Positions 33,955-42,062 of a DNA stretch of 64,000 nt are shown here, one piece after another. Source of the DNA: Marinibacterium sp050389775 (lineage in GTDB: Bacteria > Pseudomonadota > Alphaproteobacteria > Rhodobacterales > Rhodobacteraceae); NCBI RefSeq assembly GCF_050389775.1, contig NZ_CP177144.1:3534001-3598000 (forward strand), given 5' to 3'. The notes under the pieces are model-generated. The model ran no database searches, was not told the DNA's origin, and saw only the letters and a list, made by a program, of their open reading frames with translations. Position 1 is the first letter of the stretch; each line of letters begins with the position of its first letter. Both the position numbers and the translations under genes were made by a program.

Positions 33955-34143
33955 TCAGAACCGCGCGCTGTCGTAATAGGCCCGGGTGTGCAGGGTATCC
34001 TGCATCCGGTCCGATGCCGGGTCGGGCTCGGCGGCCTCGGCCTGGGTCGCGCCGGTCACGGCCACGGCGGCCGCGATCGGCGCCGTAGTTCCGGCCAGCT
34101 TGAGAAAGTCGCGGCGGCTCGCTGCCTCTTTCTTCGTGGTCAC
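33955..34143 (-). CDS. Small TAT-leader protein of the formate dehydrogenase region
   Basis: 62 residues: SRRDFLKLAGTTAPIAAAVAVTGA is a complete twin-arginine signal, and only a ~25-residue tail follows (PDPASDRMQDTLHTRAYYDSARF). This matches the short 'formate dehydrogenase region TAT target' family, always found beside fdhA. The function is unknown; an assembly or targeting aid is possible. GTG 34143 is preceded by AAGGAG. It sits 134 bp upstream of fdhA and downstream of the TorD-like gene. Confidence 0.85.
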   Translation of the reverse strand: MTTKKEAASRRDFLKLAGTTAPIAAAVAVTGATQAEAAEPDPASDRMQDTLHTRAYYDSARF

Positions 34144-34207
34144 GTGAGCACTCCTTCTCTCACACCTGGGTTGTGGCGGCCCGCGGGCCGCCGGTTCGTT
34201 ACGGGGG

Positions 34208-34819
34208 TCAGGCCCCGCTCAATCGAAAGGCCTCCCCCTCGATATCCATGAATGCCCGGCCGGTGGTGCCCACCGCGGCATAGAAGACGGCGCTCTTGGC
34301 GGCTTCGAGATCGGCAAAGAAATGGCCGGCCCAGGGCGCGATATGACGGTTGAAGAAGGTCTTCTGGACCTCCAGCCCGGCGGGCGGGCCAAAGCGGCCG
34401 ACGATCATGGCGGCCATCATTTCCATCAGCGAGGCGATGTTGTCCTCGGGTTCGAACACGGTGTCCGACCGGGCCAGCCCGTTGCGGGCCATGTCCTGGC
34501 GCAGGGCGGCCAGCGGTTTCTCGTTGAGAAAGCCGGTCAGGTAATAGGACGCATAGGGCAGCAGCTCGCCCCGGCCCAGGCCGATGAACAGCGTGTTGAA
34601 CTCGCGGCGCACGGCCTTGGGCCCGGTGGCCCGGGCGGTGCGGGCCAGGCCGGCGATGCCCCGGCCGAGATCGGTGGATTCATCGCCCTGCAGCGTGGCA
34701 GCCTGGTCCAGGATGCCCTGGTCGGCCGGGTTGGCCAGCAGCACGCCGAGGAAATTGTAGAGATCGGCGCGCAGGCGGTCTTCTTCCGGGATGCGGGCGA
34801 TATCGGGCGCGGCGCTCAT
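34208..34819 (-). CDS. TorD-family molybdoenzyme chaperone
   Basis: 203 residues, all-helical, matching the TorD/DmsD family: RLRADLYNFLGVLLANPAD at the start, EFNTLFIGLGRGELLPYASYYLTGFLNEKPLAALR, then EPEDNIASLMEMMAAMIVGRFGPP and FFNRHIAPWAGHFFADLEAAKSA. The motif around EPEDNIASL is typical for this family (E-P-x-D-H/N). Such chaperones bind the Tat leader and apo-form of a Mo/W enzyme, here surely FdhA. ATG 34819 overlaps the DUF3306 stop (ATGA), so it is coupled to the gene before it. Confidence 0.9.
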   Translation of the reverse strand: MSAAPDIARIPEEDRLRADLYNFLGVLLANPADQGILDQAATLQGDESTDLGRGIAGLARTARATGPKAVRREFNTLFIGLGRGELLPYASYYLTGFLNEKPLAALRQDMARNGLARSDTVFEPEDNIASLMEMMAAMIVGRFGPPAGLEVQKTFFNRHIAPWAGHFFADLEAAKSAVFYAAVGTTGRAFMDIEGEAFRLSGA

Positions 34820-35490
34820 GCTGTCTCCTGCTGGATGTCGGGCTGGTCGTCGAAGGTGATGCGGATGCGCCGGCGCGGGGCCGGCGGCAGATCCTCGGCC
34901 GGGGCGGCCTCGGGGCCGGGCCCCTCGGGCGCGGCTGCGCCACGTGCCTCGGCGGTGGAACGGGTGTCACCGGTCGCGGCTGCGCCGCTGGTATCGTCGG
35001 CGGCTACGCCGCTTGTATCGGTGGCGGCTGCGCCGCTGTCGGTCTTCGCCCCCACGGCGGCTTTGTCGCCGGATGTCGTGGGGCCGGCTTCGCCGGCATT
35101 CAGGGCCATGTCCCGGATCCTGGGCGCGATGCCCCGGCCGACCTCGTAGGCCGTGCGCATGACATCGGGGACCATGGCCGCATCGGTGTAATCGTCGTCG
35201 TAATCGACCAGCCCGTCGAGATTGGCCAGCACCGGGTTGGTGCGCCACAGCCGGCGCAGGGCGCGGGATTTCAGGCGCTGGGGCAGATCGGCGGCCAGGA
35301 ACCGGCGGATCGCCTCGGCATCCTGCAACGTGTCGGGATCGGGCATGCCGGCCGCATCGAGCAGTTCGGCATCGCTGCGCTCGGCCAGGGCGGCATCGTG
35401 GCGGGCCTCTTCGGCCACGGCCTGGGCGGTGGCCTCGGCCCTGGCCTCGGCGGCCACGGCGGCTTTGCGGCGGGCCCAGAAATCGCTCAT
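34816..35490 (-). CDS. DUF3306-type protein of the formate dehydrogenase cluster
   Basis: 224 residues, soluble. It begins MSDFWARRKAAVAAEARAEA, has a conserved block about residues 45-130 (IRRFLAADLPQRLKSRALRRLWRTNPVLANLDGLVDYDDDYTD) and then a ~70-residue low-complexity Ala/Thr/Gly/Asp/Ser stretch before a basic end (PRRRIRITFDDQPDIQQE). I recognise the family that accompanies fdh genes in proteobacteria; its function is not known to me. It overlaps its upstream DUF3305 partner (ATGA) and the downstream TorD-like gene (ATGA), so the three are tightly coupled. The low-complexity block (about nt 34930-35100) is another repeat-like expansion in this window. Confidence 0.85.
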   Translation of the reverse strand: MSDFWARRKAAVAAEARAEATAQAVAEEARHDAALAERSDAELLDAAGMPDPDTLQDAEAIRRFLAADLPQRLKSRALRRLWRTNPVLANLDGLVDYDDDYTDAAMVPDVMRTAYEVGRGIAPRIRDMALNAGEAGPTTSGDKAAVGAKTDSGAAATDTSGVAADDTSGAAATGDTRSTAEARGAAAPEGPGPEAAPAEDLPPAPRRRIRITFDDQPDIQQETA

Positions 35491-36050
35491 GACAGGCGCC
35501 TCCGGCGGGCGGCGGGCGAGCGATAGACATCGCCGGGCTGGGCGATGCGCGCATCGCCGATGCCGTCCTCGACCTGGTCGACCCGGGTCTTGTCGCGCCG
35601 GCGCTTCACGAAAACGCTTTCGCGGTGGAATTCCTCGATGAAGGCCTCGATCCAGGCGATCAGCCCGTCGGGCATCGGCACCTTTTCGACCAGGTCCTCG
35701 CCGCTCTCGGCGTAATCCTGAGCCTCGAAGGGCGAGGCCGTGACCAGCAGCACGCGGAACGGCGGCTCGGCCTTCTGGGGCCGCATGACCACGTAGAGCC
35801 CGGGCATGTCCGAGGCCAGGTTGTGGCGGTAGGATTCGGTTTCCGCACCGTGCAGTTCCAGCACCGGCGTGGCGGCATGGTATTCGACGGCCGGACCTTC
35901 GCGGCGCAATTCCACCCAATCGGCCGGCCTCGCACCGGGCAGCACCGCCACGGCACGCCAGTCCCATGCCACCCAACGGGTCACACCGGGCCTGCGCCGG
36001 ACAACAACACCCATGGGCATCGTGCGATAGGATTTTTCATTGCGGATCAC
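35487..36050 (-). CDS. DUF3305-type protein of the formate dehydrogenase cluster
   Basis: 187 residues starting at GTG 36050. Conserved features: MPMGVVVRRRPGVTRWVAWDWRAVAVLPG near the N-terminus, VEYHAATPVLELHGAETESYRHNLASDMPGLYVVM in the middle, and PMPDGLIAWIEAFIEEFHRESVFVKRRRDK near the end. This family accompanies DUF3306 and fdh genes; its role in enzyme assembly is assumed, not established here. It is the first gene of the minus-strand formate dehydrogenase unit and is divergent from the ferredoxin gene at 36413, with the shared promoter region in between. Confidence 0.85.
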   Translation of the reverse strand: MIRNEKSYRTMPMGVVVRRRPGVTRWVAWDWRAVAVLPGARPADWVELRREGPAVEYHAATPVLELHGAETESYRHNLASDMPGLYVVMRPQKAEPPFRVLLVTASPFEAQDYAESGEDLVEKVPMPDGLIAWIEAFIEEFHRESVFVKRRRDKTRVDQVEDGIGDARIAQPGDVYRSPAARRRRLS

Positions 36051-36412
36051 GTATGCGGTCCCTCCCCGCGCTTATTGAATCAGCCCCGGGCACGAACGAA
36101 AGGGGAAAACGGTGCACGACGGCATTCATCGCCCTTTCGGGTCAATTTGGCCCGCCGTGAAAGGCCGCCGGGACGGCGCGGGACGAATTGTCCATCTCGA
36201 CTGAAAATGTCGGGAAATTGTTCCGCCCCGGCCGGCGAATCGCGACGCCCCGGATGGGCCGGCTGACGCCCGGTGAGCGGCGAGAAAAGCGGTTGCCGCC
36301 GGTCTGAAAACGCGTTTAGGCTCTGGCGCGCAGCGGCTTGGGGCCCCCGGGGGGCCCGCGGGGACCGCGCGTGAGCCAAGCGCCACAGGGGCGCGAGCAG
36401 GACGGGAAAAAC
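36051..36412. other. Divergent promoter region of the formate dehydrogenase cluster
   Basis: 362 bp between divergent genes (DUF3305 on -, ferredoxin on +). It contains an AT-richer part near 36090-36225, with GACGAATTGTCC and TCGACTGAAAATGTCGGG, and a strongly palindromic GGGCCCCC/GGGGGGCCC (about 36340-36357) close to the + start. Neither is a known operator to me. No ORF of substance lies here. Confidence 0.4.
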
Positions 36413-38374
36413 ATGGTCAAGCATCTGATAACATGTGATTGTTCGGGCAGCATGACCATCGATTCCGAGGCCCTGTCCCGGGCCACCGGCATCGAGGTGG
36501 CACCGGCCTGTTCGGCTCTTTGCACCCGCGAGATCGGCCGGGCCGAGGCCGGGTTGACCCGGGGCGAGACGATGATTGCCTGCCAGCAGCAGGCGCGGAT
36601 CTTCGAAGACCTGGCCGAAGAGCTGGGCACCGACCCGGCGCCGCTGGTCGACCTGCGCGACCGGGCCGGCTGGACCGCCGACAGCGCGCCGACCCTGCCC
36701 AAGATGGCCGCCCTCCTGGCCGAGGCCCAGCTGCCCGCGCGGCCGGCCAAGACGATGGACGTGGTCTCCGAGGGGCTGTGCCTGGTGCTGGCGCCCGAGA
36801 GCGGCGCGGCCGAGGTGGCGATCGAGGCCGCGGCGACGCTGGCGCAATACCTGTCGGTCACCCTGCTGCTGGCCGACGGCCAGGCGCTGACCGATCCGCG
36901 CGACCATGACGTGATGATCGGGCGCATCCGCAATGCCCGGGGCGCGCTGGGACAGTTCAACCTGACCCTCGATGGCGTGCGCGAGCTTCGGCCCGGCGGG
37001 CGGGGCACGCCCGAGCCGGGCGCGGCCCGTGACGGGGGCAGCGCGGAATGTGACGTGATCCTCGACCTGCGCGGCGGCCTGCCGCTGTTCCCGGCCCATG
37101 AGAAACGCGAAGGCTACCTGCGGGCCGACCCGGCCCATCCGCCGTCGGTCGCGGCGGCGGTCCTGGCCGCGTCGCACCTGCTGGGCACCTTCGAAAAGCC
37201 GCTCTACGTACGCACCGAACCGCTGCTCTGCGCCCATGAACGGGCCGGCCAGACCGGCTGTACGACCTGTCTCGACCTGTGCCCGACCGGGGCGATCACG
37301 CCCCAGGGCGACCACGTGGGCATCGACCCGATGATCTGTGCCGGCTGCGGCGCCTGTTCGGCGGCCTGCCCGTCGGGGGCGATCAGCTATGACGCGCCGG
37401 CCGTGGACGAGACGATGCTGCGGGTGCAGACGCTGGCCCGGGCCTACCTGGCCGCCGGCGGCCACGACCCGCGCCTGCTGGTCACCGATGCCCATGGCGC
37501 CGAGATGATCCGCCTGGCCGCGCGCCATGGCCGGGGCCTGCCCGCCGACGTGGTGCCGATGGAACTGCCGGCGATCGGCGCCTTCGGCCATGCCGAGGCC
37601 GTGGCCGCCCTGGGCGCGGGCTTTGCCCATGTGGCACTGCTGCCCGGGCCGGGCGCCGACCGGGATGCGCTGACCGCCCAGGTTGCCCTGGCCGCGGCCA
37701 TCGGCGGCCCGGCCCGGGTGGCCCTGCTGGACCTGGCCGATCCCGATGCGCTGTCGGACCTGCTGTTCGACCAGGTGGCCGCGGCGGTCACCCATGCTCC
37801 GGTCCGCCCGATGGGCACCCGCCGCCAGATCACCCGCCAGGCCGCCCGGGCGCTCTATCCCGCCGGCACCGCCCTGCCCCTGCCCGAAGGCGCGCCCTAC
37901 GGCGCCGTGCTGGTCGATACCGATGCCTGCACCCTGTGCCTGTCCTGCGTCTCGCTCTGCCCCTCGGGCGCGCTTGGCGACAATCCCGACCTGCCCCAGC
38001 TGCGCTTCCAGGAAGACGCCTGCCTGCAATGCGGGCTCTGTGCCAATATCTGCCCCGAGGATGCCATCACCTATGAGCCCCGCCTGAACCTGGCCGACAC
38101 GGCCCTGGAACAGGAAGTGCTGAACGAGGAAGAGCCCTTTGCCTGCGTCGAATGCGGCTCGCTCTTCGGGGTGAAATCGACGGTCGAACGGGTGATGGAG
38201 AAGCTGGCCGGCCATGCCATGTTCGCCCAGGGCGATGCGCTGCGGATGATCCAGATGTGCGACGATTGCCGGGTGAACGCCCAGTACCACGCCCAGAACA
38301 ACCCCTTTGCCGGCGGCGAGCGGCCCCGGCCGCGCACCACCGACGATTACCTGAGCAAGCGGCGGGACCATTGA
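36413..38374 (+). CDS. Multi-[4Fe-4S] ferredoxin protein of the formate dehydrogenase locus
   Basis: 653 residues. An N-terminal domain starts MVKHLITCDCSGSM and has further cysteines (ACSALCTREIG, IACQQQ). Two paired ferredoxin regions follow: CTTCLDLCPTGAI and CAGCGACSAACPSGAI near the middle, then CTLCLSCVSLCPSGAL and CLQCGLCANICPEDAI, i.e. four [4Fe-4S] sites. A C-terminal region has CVECGSLFGVKSTVERVMEKLAGH and CDDCRVNAQYH, a possible fifth metal site. The family is known beside fdh genes in Rhodobacteraceae and related bacteria; a role in electron transfer to or from the formate dehydrogenase or in metal insertion is plausible. Soluble, no signal peptide. ATG 36413 is the start of the homologous region. 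It is divergent from the fdh unit. Confidence 0.82.
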   Translation: MVKHLITCDCSGSMTIDSEALSRATGIEVAPACSALCTREIGRAEAGLTRGETMIACQQQARIFEDLAEELGTDPAPLVDLRDRAGWTADSAPTLPKMAALLAEAQLPARPAKTMDVVSEGLCLVLAPESGAAEVAIEAAATLAQYLSVTLLLADGQALTDPRDHDVMIGRIRNARGALGQFNLTLDGVRELRPGGRGTPEPGAARDGGSAECDVILDLRGGLPLFPAHEKREGYLRADPAHPPSVAAAVLAASHLLGTFEKPLYVRTEPLLCAHERAGQTGCTTCLDLCPTGAITPQGDHVGIDPMICAGCGACSAACPSGAISYDAPAVDETMLRVQTLARAYLAAGGHDPRLLVTDAHGAEMIRLAARHGRGLPADVVPMELPAIGAFGHAEAVAALGAGFAHVALLPGPGADRDALTAQVALAAAIGGPARVALLDLADPDALSDLLFDQVAAAVTHAPVRPMGTRRQITRQAARALYPAGTALPLPEGAPYGAVLVDTDACTLCLSCVSLCPSGALGDNPDLPQLRFQEDACLQCGLCANICPEDAITYEPRLNLADTALEQEVLNEEEPFACVECGSLFGVKSTVERVMEKLAGHAMFAQGDALRMIQMCDDCRVNAQYHAQNNPFAGGERPRPRTTDDYLSKRRDH

Positions 38375-38427
38375 TGGCCCTGCCTCCGCGGCCGGGTCCG
38401 GCCCGGCCGATCAGCCATGGCTGCGGT

Positions 38428-39180
38428 TCAGAAGTCCTGCGCCTGCAACGGCGCGCCCAGGTCCGCCGGGGCCAGCCGCGAGACATAGGCCATCAGCGCC
38501 TCGAGCTCGTCGATGGTCATGTGGACCGGGGCGATGGGCGACGGCCGGTCGGGCGGAAAGGGCGCGGTGATCTCGGCGACCTGGGTAAAGGCCGGATGCG
38601 GGTTGAGCGCGTAGAAGGCGGCAAAACGGTCTTCCCAGTCGGCAAAGGCCCGCAGCACGAAGAAACTGGGCGTCGAGCCGATATCGGTCTTGCGCCCGGC
38701 CTCCTCGACCGCGTGGCAGCGGGCACAGGCCCGGCGCGACACGTCGAGCCCCAGCCGGGCATCACCGGCCAGGATCGTCGCGGCCTCCGGCGCGGCCACG
38801 ACCTGTGGCGCGGCAAAGCCCGGACCGGTCTCGGGCGTGAAGGACAGCACGGTGTTCAGCCCGACCTCGGAGGTCAGCCAGCCGGCCAGCCGCTCGGCCC
38901 CCGGACCCGGCGCCGGGGCCAGCTGCATCCGCCAGGCCCCGCCCGGCCCGTCAAAGACCGGCCGGCCGCTGTCGCCCAGCAGGACCTGGGCCTGGGCCGG
39001 ATCGTCGACCAGGACGACCCGCACCCGGGTCTTGAGAGAGAAGCGCGGCAGGATATGTCCAAGCAGGCCAGTCTCGGCCAGGGCCGCCGGCACATGCAGC
39101 CGGACCGGGCCGTCCTCGGCCGCGCCCGGCAGGGGCGACAGGCAGAGCGCCATCAGGATCATTGCGCGGCGAAGGCCCAT
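38428..39180 (-). CDS. Periplasmic cytochrome c with N-terminal binding-protein-like domain
   Basis: 250 residues: signal peptide (MGLRRAMILMALCLSPLPGAAEDG), a ~110-residue domain resembling part of a periplasmic substrate-binding fold (VRLHVPAALAETGLLGHILPRFSLKTRVRVVLVDD, then QVLLGDSGRPVFDG), and a cytochrome c domain with CARCHAVEE and a likely Met ligand in VHMTIDELEALMAYV. This two-part architecture is unusual. Location next to the formate dehydrogenase genes suggests an electron acceptor of that chain. It is convergent with the ferredoxin gene and divergent from the DUF6494 gene. Confidence 0.75.
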   Translation of the reverse strand: MGLRRAMILMALCLSPLPGAAEDGPVRLHVPAALAETGLLGHILPRFSLKTRVRVVLVDDPAQAQVLLGDSGRPVFDGPGGAWRMQLAPAPGPGAERLAGWLTSEVGLNTVLSFTPETGPGFAAPQVVAAPEAATILAGDARLGLDVSRRACARCHAVEEAGRKTDIGSTPSFFVLRAFADWEDRFAAFYALNPHPAFTQVAEITAPFPPDRPSPIAPVHMTIDELEALMAYVSRLAPADLGAPLQAQDF

Positions 39181-39265
39181 GGGGTCAACCTAGGGCCGGG
39201 CCGGCCTGCCGGTCAACCGCAACGAAACACAGCCATGTCCCCGAAGATATGAAAGGACACAGACC

Positions 39266-39454
39266 ATGACCGACGAATTCAACATGTCGATGCGCAAGTT
39301 CCTCAAGCAGGTCGGCGTGACCTCGCAGCAGGAAATCGAAGCCGCCGTGCGCGAGAAGGGCGAAGCCGGCAAGACCTATGCCGTCAAGGCCGTGATCACC
39401 ATCGAGGAGCTCGGCCTGACCCACGAGGTCACCGGCTCGATCGAGGGAGAATAA
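39266..39454 (+). CDS. DUF6494-type small protein, 62 aa
   Basis: A 62-residue acidic protein: MTDEFNMSMRKFLKQVGVTS, then QEIEAAVREKGEAGKTYAVKAVITIEELGLTHEVTGSIEGE. It is well conserved in alphaproteobacteria next to Mrp, and I recall it as a domain of unknown function. ATG 39266 follows GAAAGGAC. The next start is 4 nt after its stop, so it is translated with mrp. The helix-rich start and acidic, strand-like end suggest a compact partner protein, possibly for the Mrp scaffold; no catalytic motif is seen. Confidence 0.82.
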   Translation: MTDEFNMSMRKFLKQVGVTSQQEIEAAVREKGEAGKTYAVKAVITIEELGLTHEVTGSIEGE

Positions 39455-39458
39455 GCCC

Positions 39459-40511
39459 ATGCGCGAGGCCGTTCTCGCCGTCCTGAAGACCATTGCCGAC
39501 CCTGCCGGCGGCGACATCGTCGCCAGCGGCGTCGTGCGCGCGCTGACCGTGTCGGCCGAAGGCGCGGTGCGCTTCGTGCTGGACGTGCCGGCCTCGCGGG
39601 CCGAGGCCTACAAGCCGGTCAAGGCCGAGGCCGAGGCCCGGCTGGCCGCGATGCCCGAGGTGGCGGGCGTGTCGGTTGTCATGACCGCATCCACCCCGCC
39701 GCCGCCCGATCTCAAGCCCCAGCGCCCGGCCGAACCCAAGGGCCCGCAAAAGGTGCCGGGCGTCGAGCGGATCATTGCCGTGGCCTCGGGCAAGGGCGGC
39801 GTGGGCAAATCCACGCTGACCTCGAACCTGGCCTGCGCCCTGGCCCAGCAGGGCCGGCGCGTCGGCCTGCTGGATGCCGATGTCTACGGCCCGTCCCAGC
39901 CGCGCATGCTGGGCGTGTCCGGCCGGCCGGCCTCGCCCGATGGCAAGACCATCCTGCCCCTGCGCAACCACGGCGTGACGATGATGTCGCTGGGCCTGAT
40001 GACCAATGACGACCAGGCCGTGGTCTGGCGCGGGCCGATGCTGATGGGCGCCCTGCAGCAGATGCTGACCCAGGTGCAATGGGGCGCGCTCGATGTGCTG
40101 CTGGTCGACCTGCCGCCGGGCACCGGCGATGTCCAGATGACCCTGGCCCAGAAGGCCCATGTCGACGGGGCGGTCATCGTGTCGACCCCCCAGGACGTGG
40201 CCCTGCTGGATGCGCGCAAGGGCATAGACATGTTCCGCCAGCTCGACGTGCCGATCCTGGGCATGGTCGAGAACATGTCCACCCATGTCTGTTCCAAATG
40301 CGGGCATGAAGAGCATGTCTTCGGCCATGGCGGCGTGGCCGCCGAAGCGGCCAAGCTGGGCGTGCCCCTGCTGGCCGAGATCCCGCTCGACCTGGAGATC
40401 CGCCTGGCCTCGGACGGCGGTGCGCCGGTGGTCGTCTCGGCCCCCGACAGCGCCCAGGCCCGGGCCTTTGCCGCCGTGGCCGAGGCGCTGGTCGCCCAGG
40501 GCATGGCATGA
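39459..40511 (+). CDS. mrp: Mrp/NBP35-family Fe-S carrier ATPase (ApbC)
   Basis: 350 residues: an N-terminal MIP18/DUF59-like domain (MREAVLAVLKTIADPAGGDIVASGVV), an Ala/Pro linker, then a P-loop ATPase domain with deviant Walker A GKGGVGKST, Walker B-like LLVDLPPGTGD and a CxxC near the C-terminus (CSKCGHEEH). Mrp proteins bind and transfer a bridging [4Fe-4S] cluster at a dimer interface to apo-enzymes. It overlaps the downstream gene (ATGA). Its place beside the Fe-S-rich formate dehydrogenase genes fits an Fe-S delivery role, though Mrp is usually general. Confidence 0.92.
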   Translation: MREAVLAVLKTIADPAGGDIVASGVVRALTVSAEGAVRFVLDVPASRAEAYKPVKAEAEARLAAMPEVAGVSVVMTASTPPPPDLKPQRPAEPKGPQKVPGVERIIAVASGKGGVGKSTLTSNLACALAQQGRRVGLLDADVYGPSQPRMLGVSGRPASPDGKTILPLRNHGVTMMSLGLMTNDDQAVVWRGPMLMGALQQMLTQVQWGALDVLLVDLPPGTGDVQMTLAQKAHVDGAVIVSTPQDVALLDARKGIDMFRQLDVPILGMVENMSTHVCSKCGHEEHVFGHGGVAAEAAKLGVPLLAEIPLDLEIRLASDGGAPVVVSAPDSAQARAFAAVAEALVAQGMA

Positions 40512-41218
40512 CCGGCCCGGGCGGGCTGCTGCTGCCGCCGCTGATGTCGGCGCGGGCCTGCGCCGACGATCCGGCGCGGGCGGCCTGCCAGGCGGCCATG
40601 CAGGGTTGCGACGCCGGTCTGATGACCTGGCGGGTCACCCCTGCCGCGATGCAGGCCGCCCTGGTCTTTGCGCCCGAGGTCGACCTGGCCCGGGCCATGA
40701 TCATGCTGCCGCTCTGCGGCGTGGGGTTCCAGAACGCCCTGGGCGCGCTGTCGCCGCCCGAGGTGGCCGTCGAGCTGCGCTGGGACGGCACGATCCTGCT
40801 CAACGGCGCGGCCTGCGGCCGGCTGCGGGCCCATGCCGCCGATCCCGGAGGCCCTGCCGCCGGGCCGCCCGACTGGTTGGTCGTGGCCCTCGACCTGCGC
40901 CTGACCCTGACCGAAGGCGGCGCCGATCCGCAGATCACCGCGCTCTACGAGGAAGGCTGCGGCGAGGTCACGCCCGAGGCCCTGCTCGAGGCCTGGGCCC
41001 GCCACACGCTCAACTGGATCGGCCGCTGGGAGGCCGACGGCAACCGGGTGCTGCACGAGGAATGGCGCGGGCTGGTGCCCGATATCGGCCAGGCCAGCAC
41101 GCTGGCCGACCACCCGGGCAAGGTGCTGGGCACCGACGAGAGCTTTGGCCTGCTGATCGCCCGCGACGACACCACCCACCTGGTTCCGCTGACCCACCTG
41201 CTGGAGGACATGCCTTGA
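40508..41218 (+). CDS. Biotin/lipoate A/B protein ligase-like protein with DUF4444 domain
   Basis: 236 residues. The first ~150 resemble a biotin/lipoate ligase fold (PPLMSARACADDPARAACQAAM, LMTWRVTPAAMQAALVFAPEVDLARAM, then VAVELRWDGTILLNGAACGRLR); the C-terminal part, GKVLGTDESFGLLIARDDTTHLVPLTHLLEDM, is the DUF4444 tail I know from this family. It is short for BirA and lacks its helix-turn-helix, so transcriptional activity is unlikely. Start ATG 40508 overlaps the mrp stop (ATGA) and the stop overlaps the next start (TTGA). A cofactor or acyl-transfer role in the same maturation route as Mrp is inferred. Confidence 0.8.
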   Translation: MTGPGGLLLPPLMSARACADDPARAACQAAMQGCDAGLMTWRVTPAAMQAALVFAPEVDLARAMIMLPLCGVGFQNALGALSPPEVAVELRWDGTILLNGAACGRLRAHAADPGGPAAGPPDWLVVALDLRLTLTEGGADPQITALYEEGCGEVTPEALLEAWARHTLNWIGRWEADGNRVLHEEWRGLVPDIGQASTLADHPGKVLGTDESFGLLIARDDTTHLVPLTHLLEDMP

Positions 41219-41694
41219 AACTCGCCCGTGCCATCCATTTCGACGAAAGCGACAGCCGCGTCTACAACAACCCGGCCCGGACCGGGGAATGGTGCATCTC
41301 GGGGGGCTTCGAATTCTCGGACTGGACCGAGGCCGACCTCGAAGGCAAGGCCCGCCAGGCCTTTGCCAACGGCTGGTTCGGCCTGGAAACCGGCGGGCGG
41401 GTGACCTTCGTAGCCGTCACCACGCTGGAACCGGCCGAGGTGGCCACCCTGACCGACCTGCTGGCCCATCATTTCGTGACCTTCTATGGCGCGCCCTCGG
41501 TCGAGGCCGCCCGGCCCGTCGCGGCCGAGGAAATCGCCCAGATGGGCGATCTGTGCGACGAGCACGAGGCCAACACCTTGCTGACCGTCTCGCGTGAGCT
41601 GACGCCGGCCGGCGTGCGCGAGGCCTACCGGGTGATCGAGGCCCGCGAGGCCGATCTGGGCCAGTTTGCCGTGCACGGCTCGGCCGATCCCTGA
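41215..41694 (+). CDS. DUF6505-type small protein
   Basis: 159 residues from TTG 41215, which overlaps the previous stop by 3 nt; no other start fits. Features: MKLARAIHFDESDSRVYNNPAR at the N-terminus, GEWCISGGFEFSDWTEADLEGKARQAFANGWFG, and AEEIAQMGDLCDEHEANTLLTVSRELTPAGVREAYRVIEA. I recall this as an alphaproteobacterial protein of unknown function found beside the DUF6494-Mrp-ligase genes. It has two cysteines far apart and no signal peptide. Last gene of this coupled four-gene set. Confidence 0.78.
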   Translation: MKLARAIHFDESDSRVYNNPARTGEWCISGGFEFSDWTEADLEGKARQAFANGWFGLETGGRVTFVAVTTLEPAEVATLTDLLAHHFVTFYGAPSVEAARPVAAEEIAQMGDLCDEHEANTLLTVSRELTPAGVREAYRVIEAREADLGQFAVHGSADP

Positions 41695-42062
41695 TCGCCG
41701 GGCCGCACGGGCGCAACGCGCAACCTGCACAACACCTAACCGGCACAGCACGTGACCGGCGCGGCGCGCCTGCCAGGGCGCGACAAGCAAAACGCGCCGG
41801 CCTGGGCGGGATGGCAAAGGCGCGCCGGTTTTCCACGACGTCAAACGCGCCGGTTTGGCGTGACAGGCAATGCGCCGCTTGAACCGCGACGCCCCTCCCC
41901 ATCATCGCAGCGCAAAGACCCGTTACTTGCCAATCCTGACAAGTAAACCCGGCGATTTTCCATTTTTGCCTTCCCTCAATTCATGTCAAACTGCCCGCGA
42001 TCGACCAAGGGGCCGCCTTGACGCGCCCCGCCCATGGCACGAAGACGAGGAGGGGATTGTCC
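41695..42062. other. Intergenic gap upstream of pcaC
   Basis: 368 bp. The first part (41700-41870) has loosely repeated words such as AAACGCGCCGG (three copies) and CACGTGACCGGC. The second part (41925-42060) is AT-richer and carries the likely pcaC promoter; GAGGAGGGGA before 42063 is its ribosome binding site. No gene seen. Confidence 0.4.

Noticed and set aside
30807..34088. Long antisense frame of 1093 codons over fdhA and fdhB
   Set aside because: The opposite strand has clear FdhA/FdhB domains; this translation is a typical GC-skewed shadow with no domain or start signals.
36080..38371. 763-codon minus-strand frame over the ferredoxin gene
   Set aside because: The plus strand has complete ferredoxin Cys motifs; the antisense has Gly/Gln/Arg-rich shadow composition.
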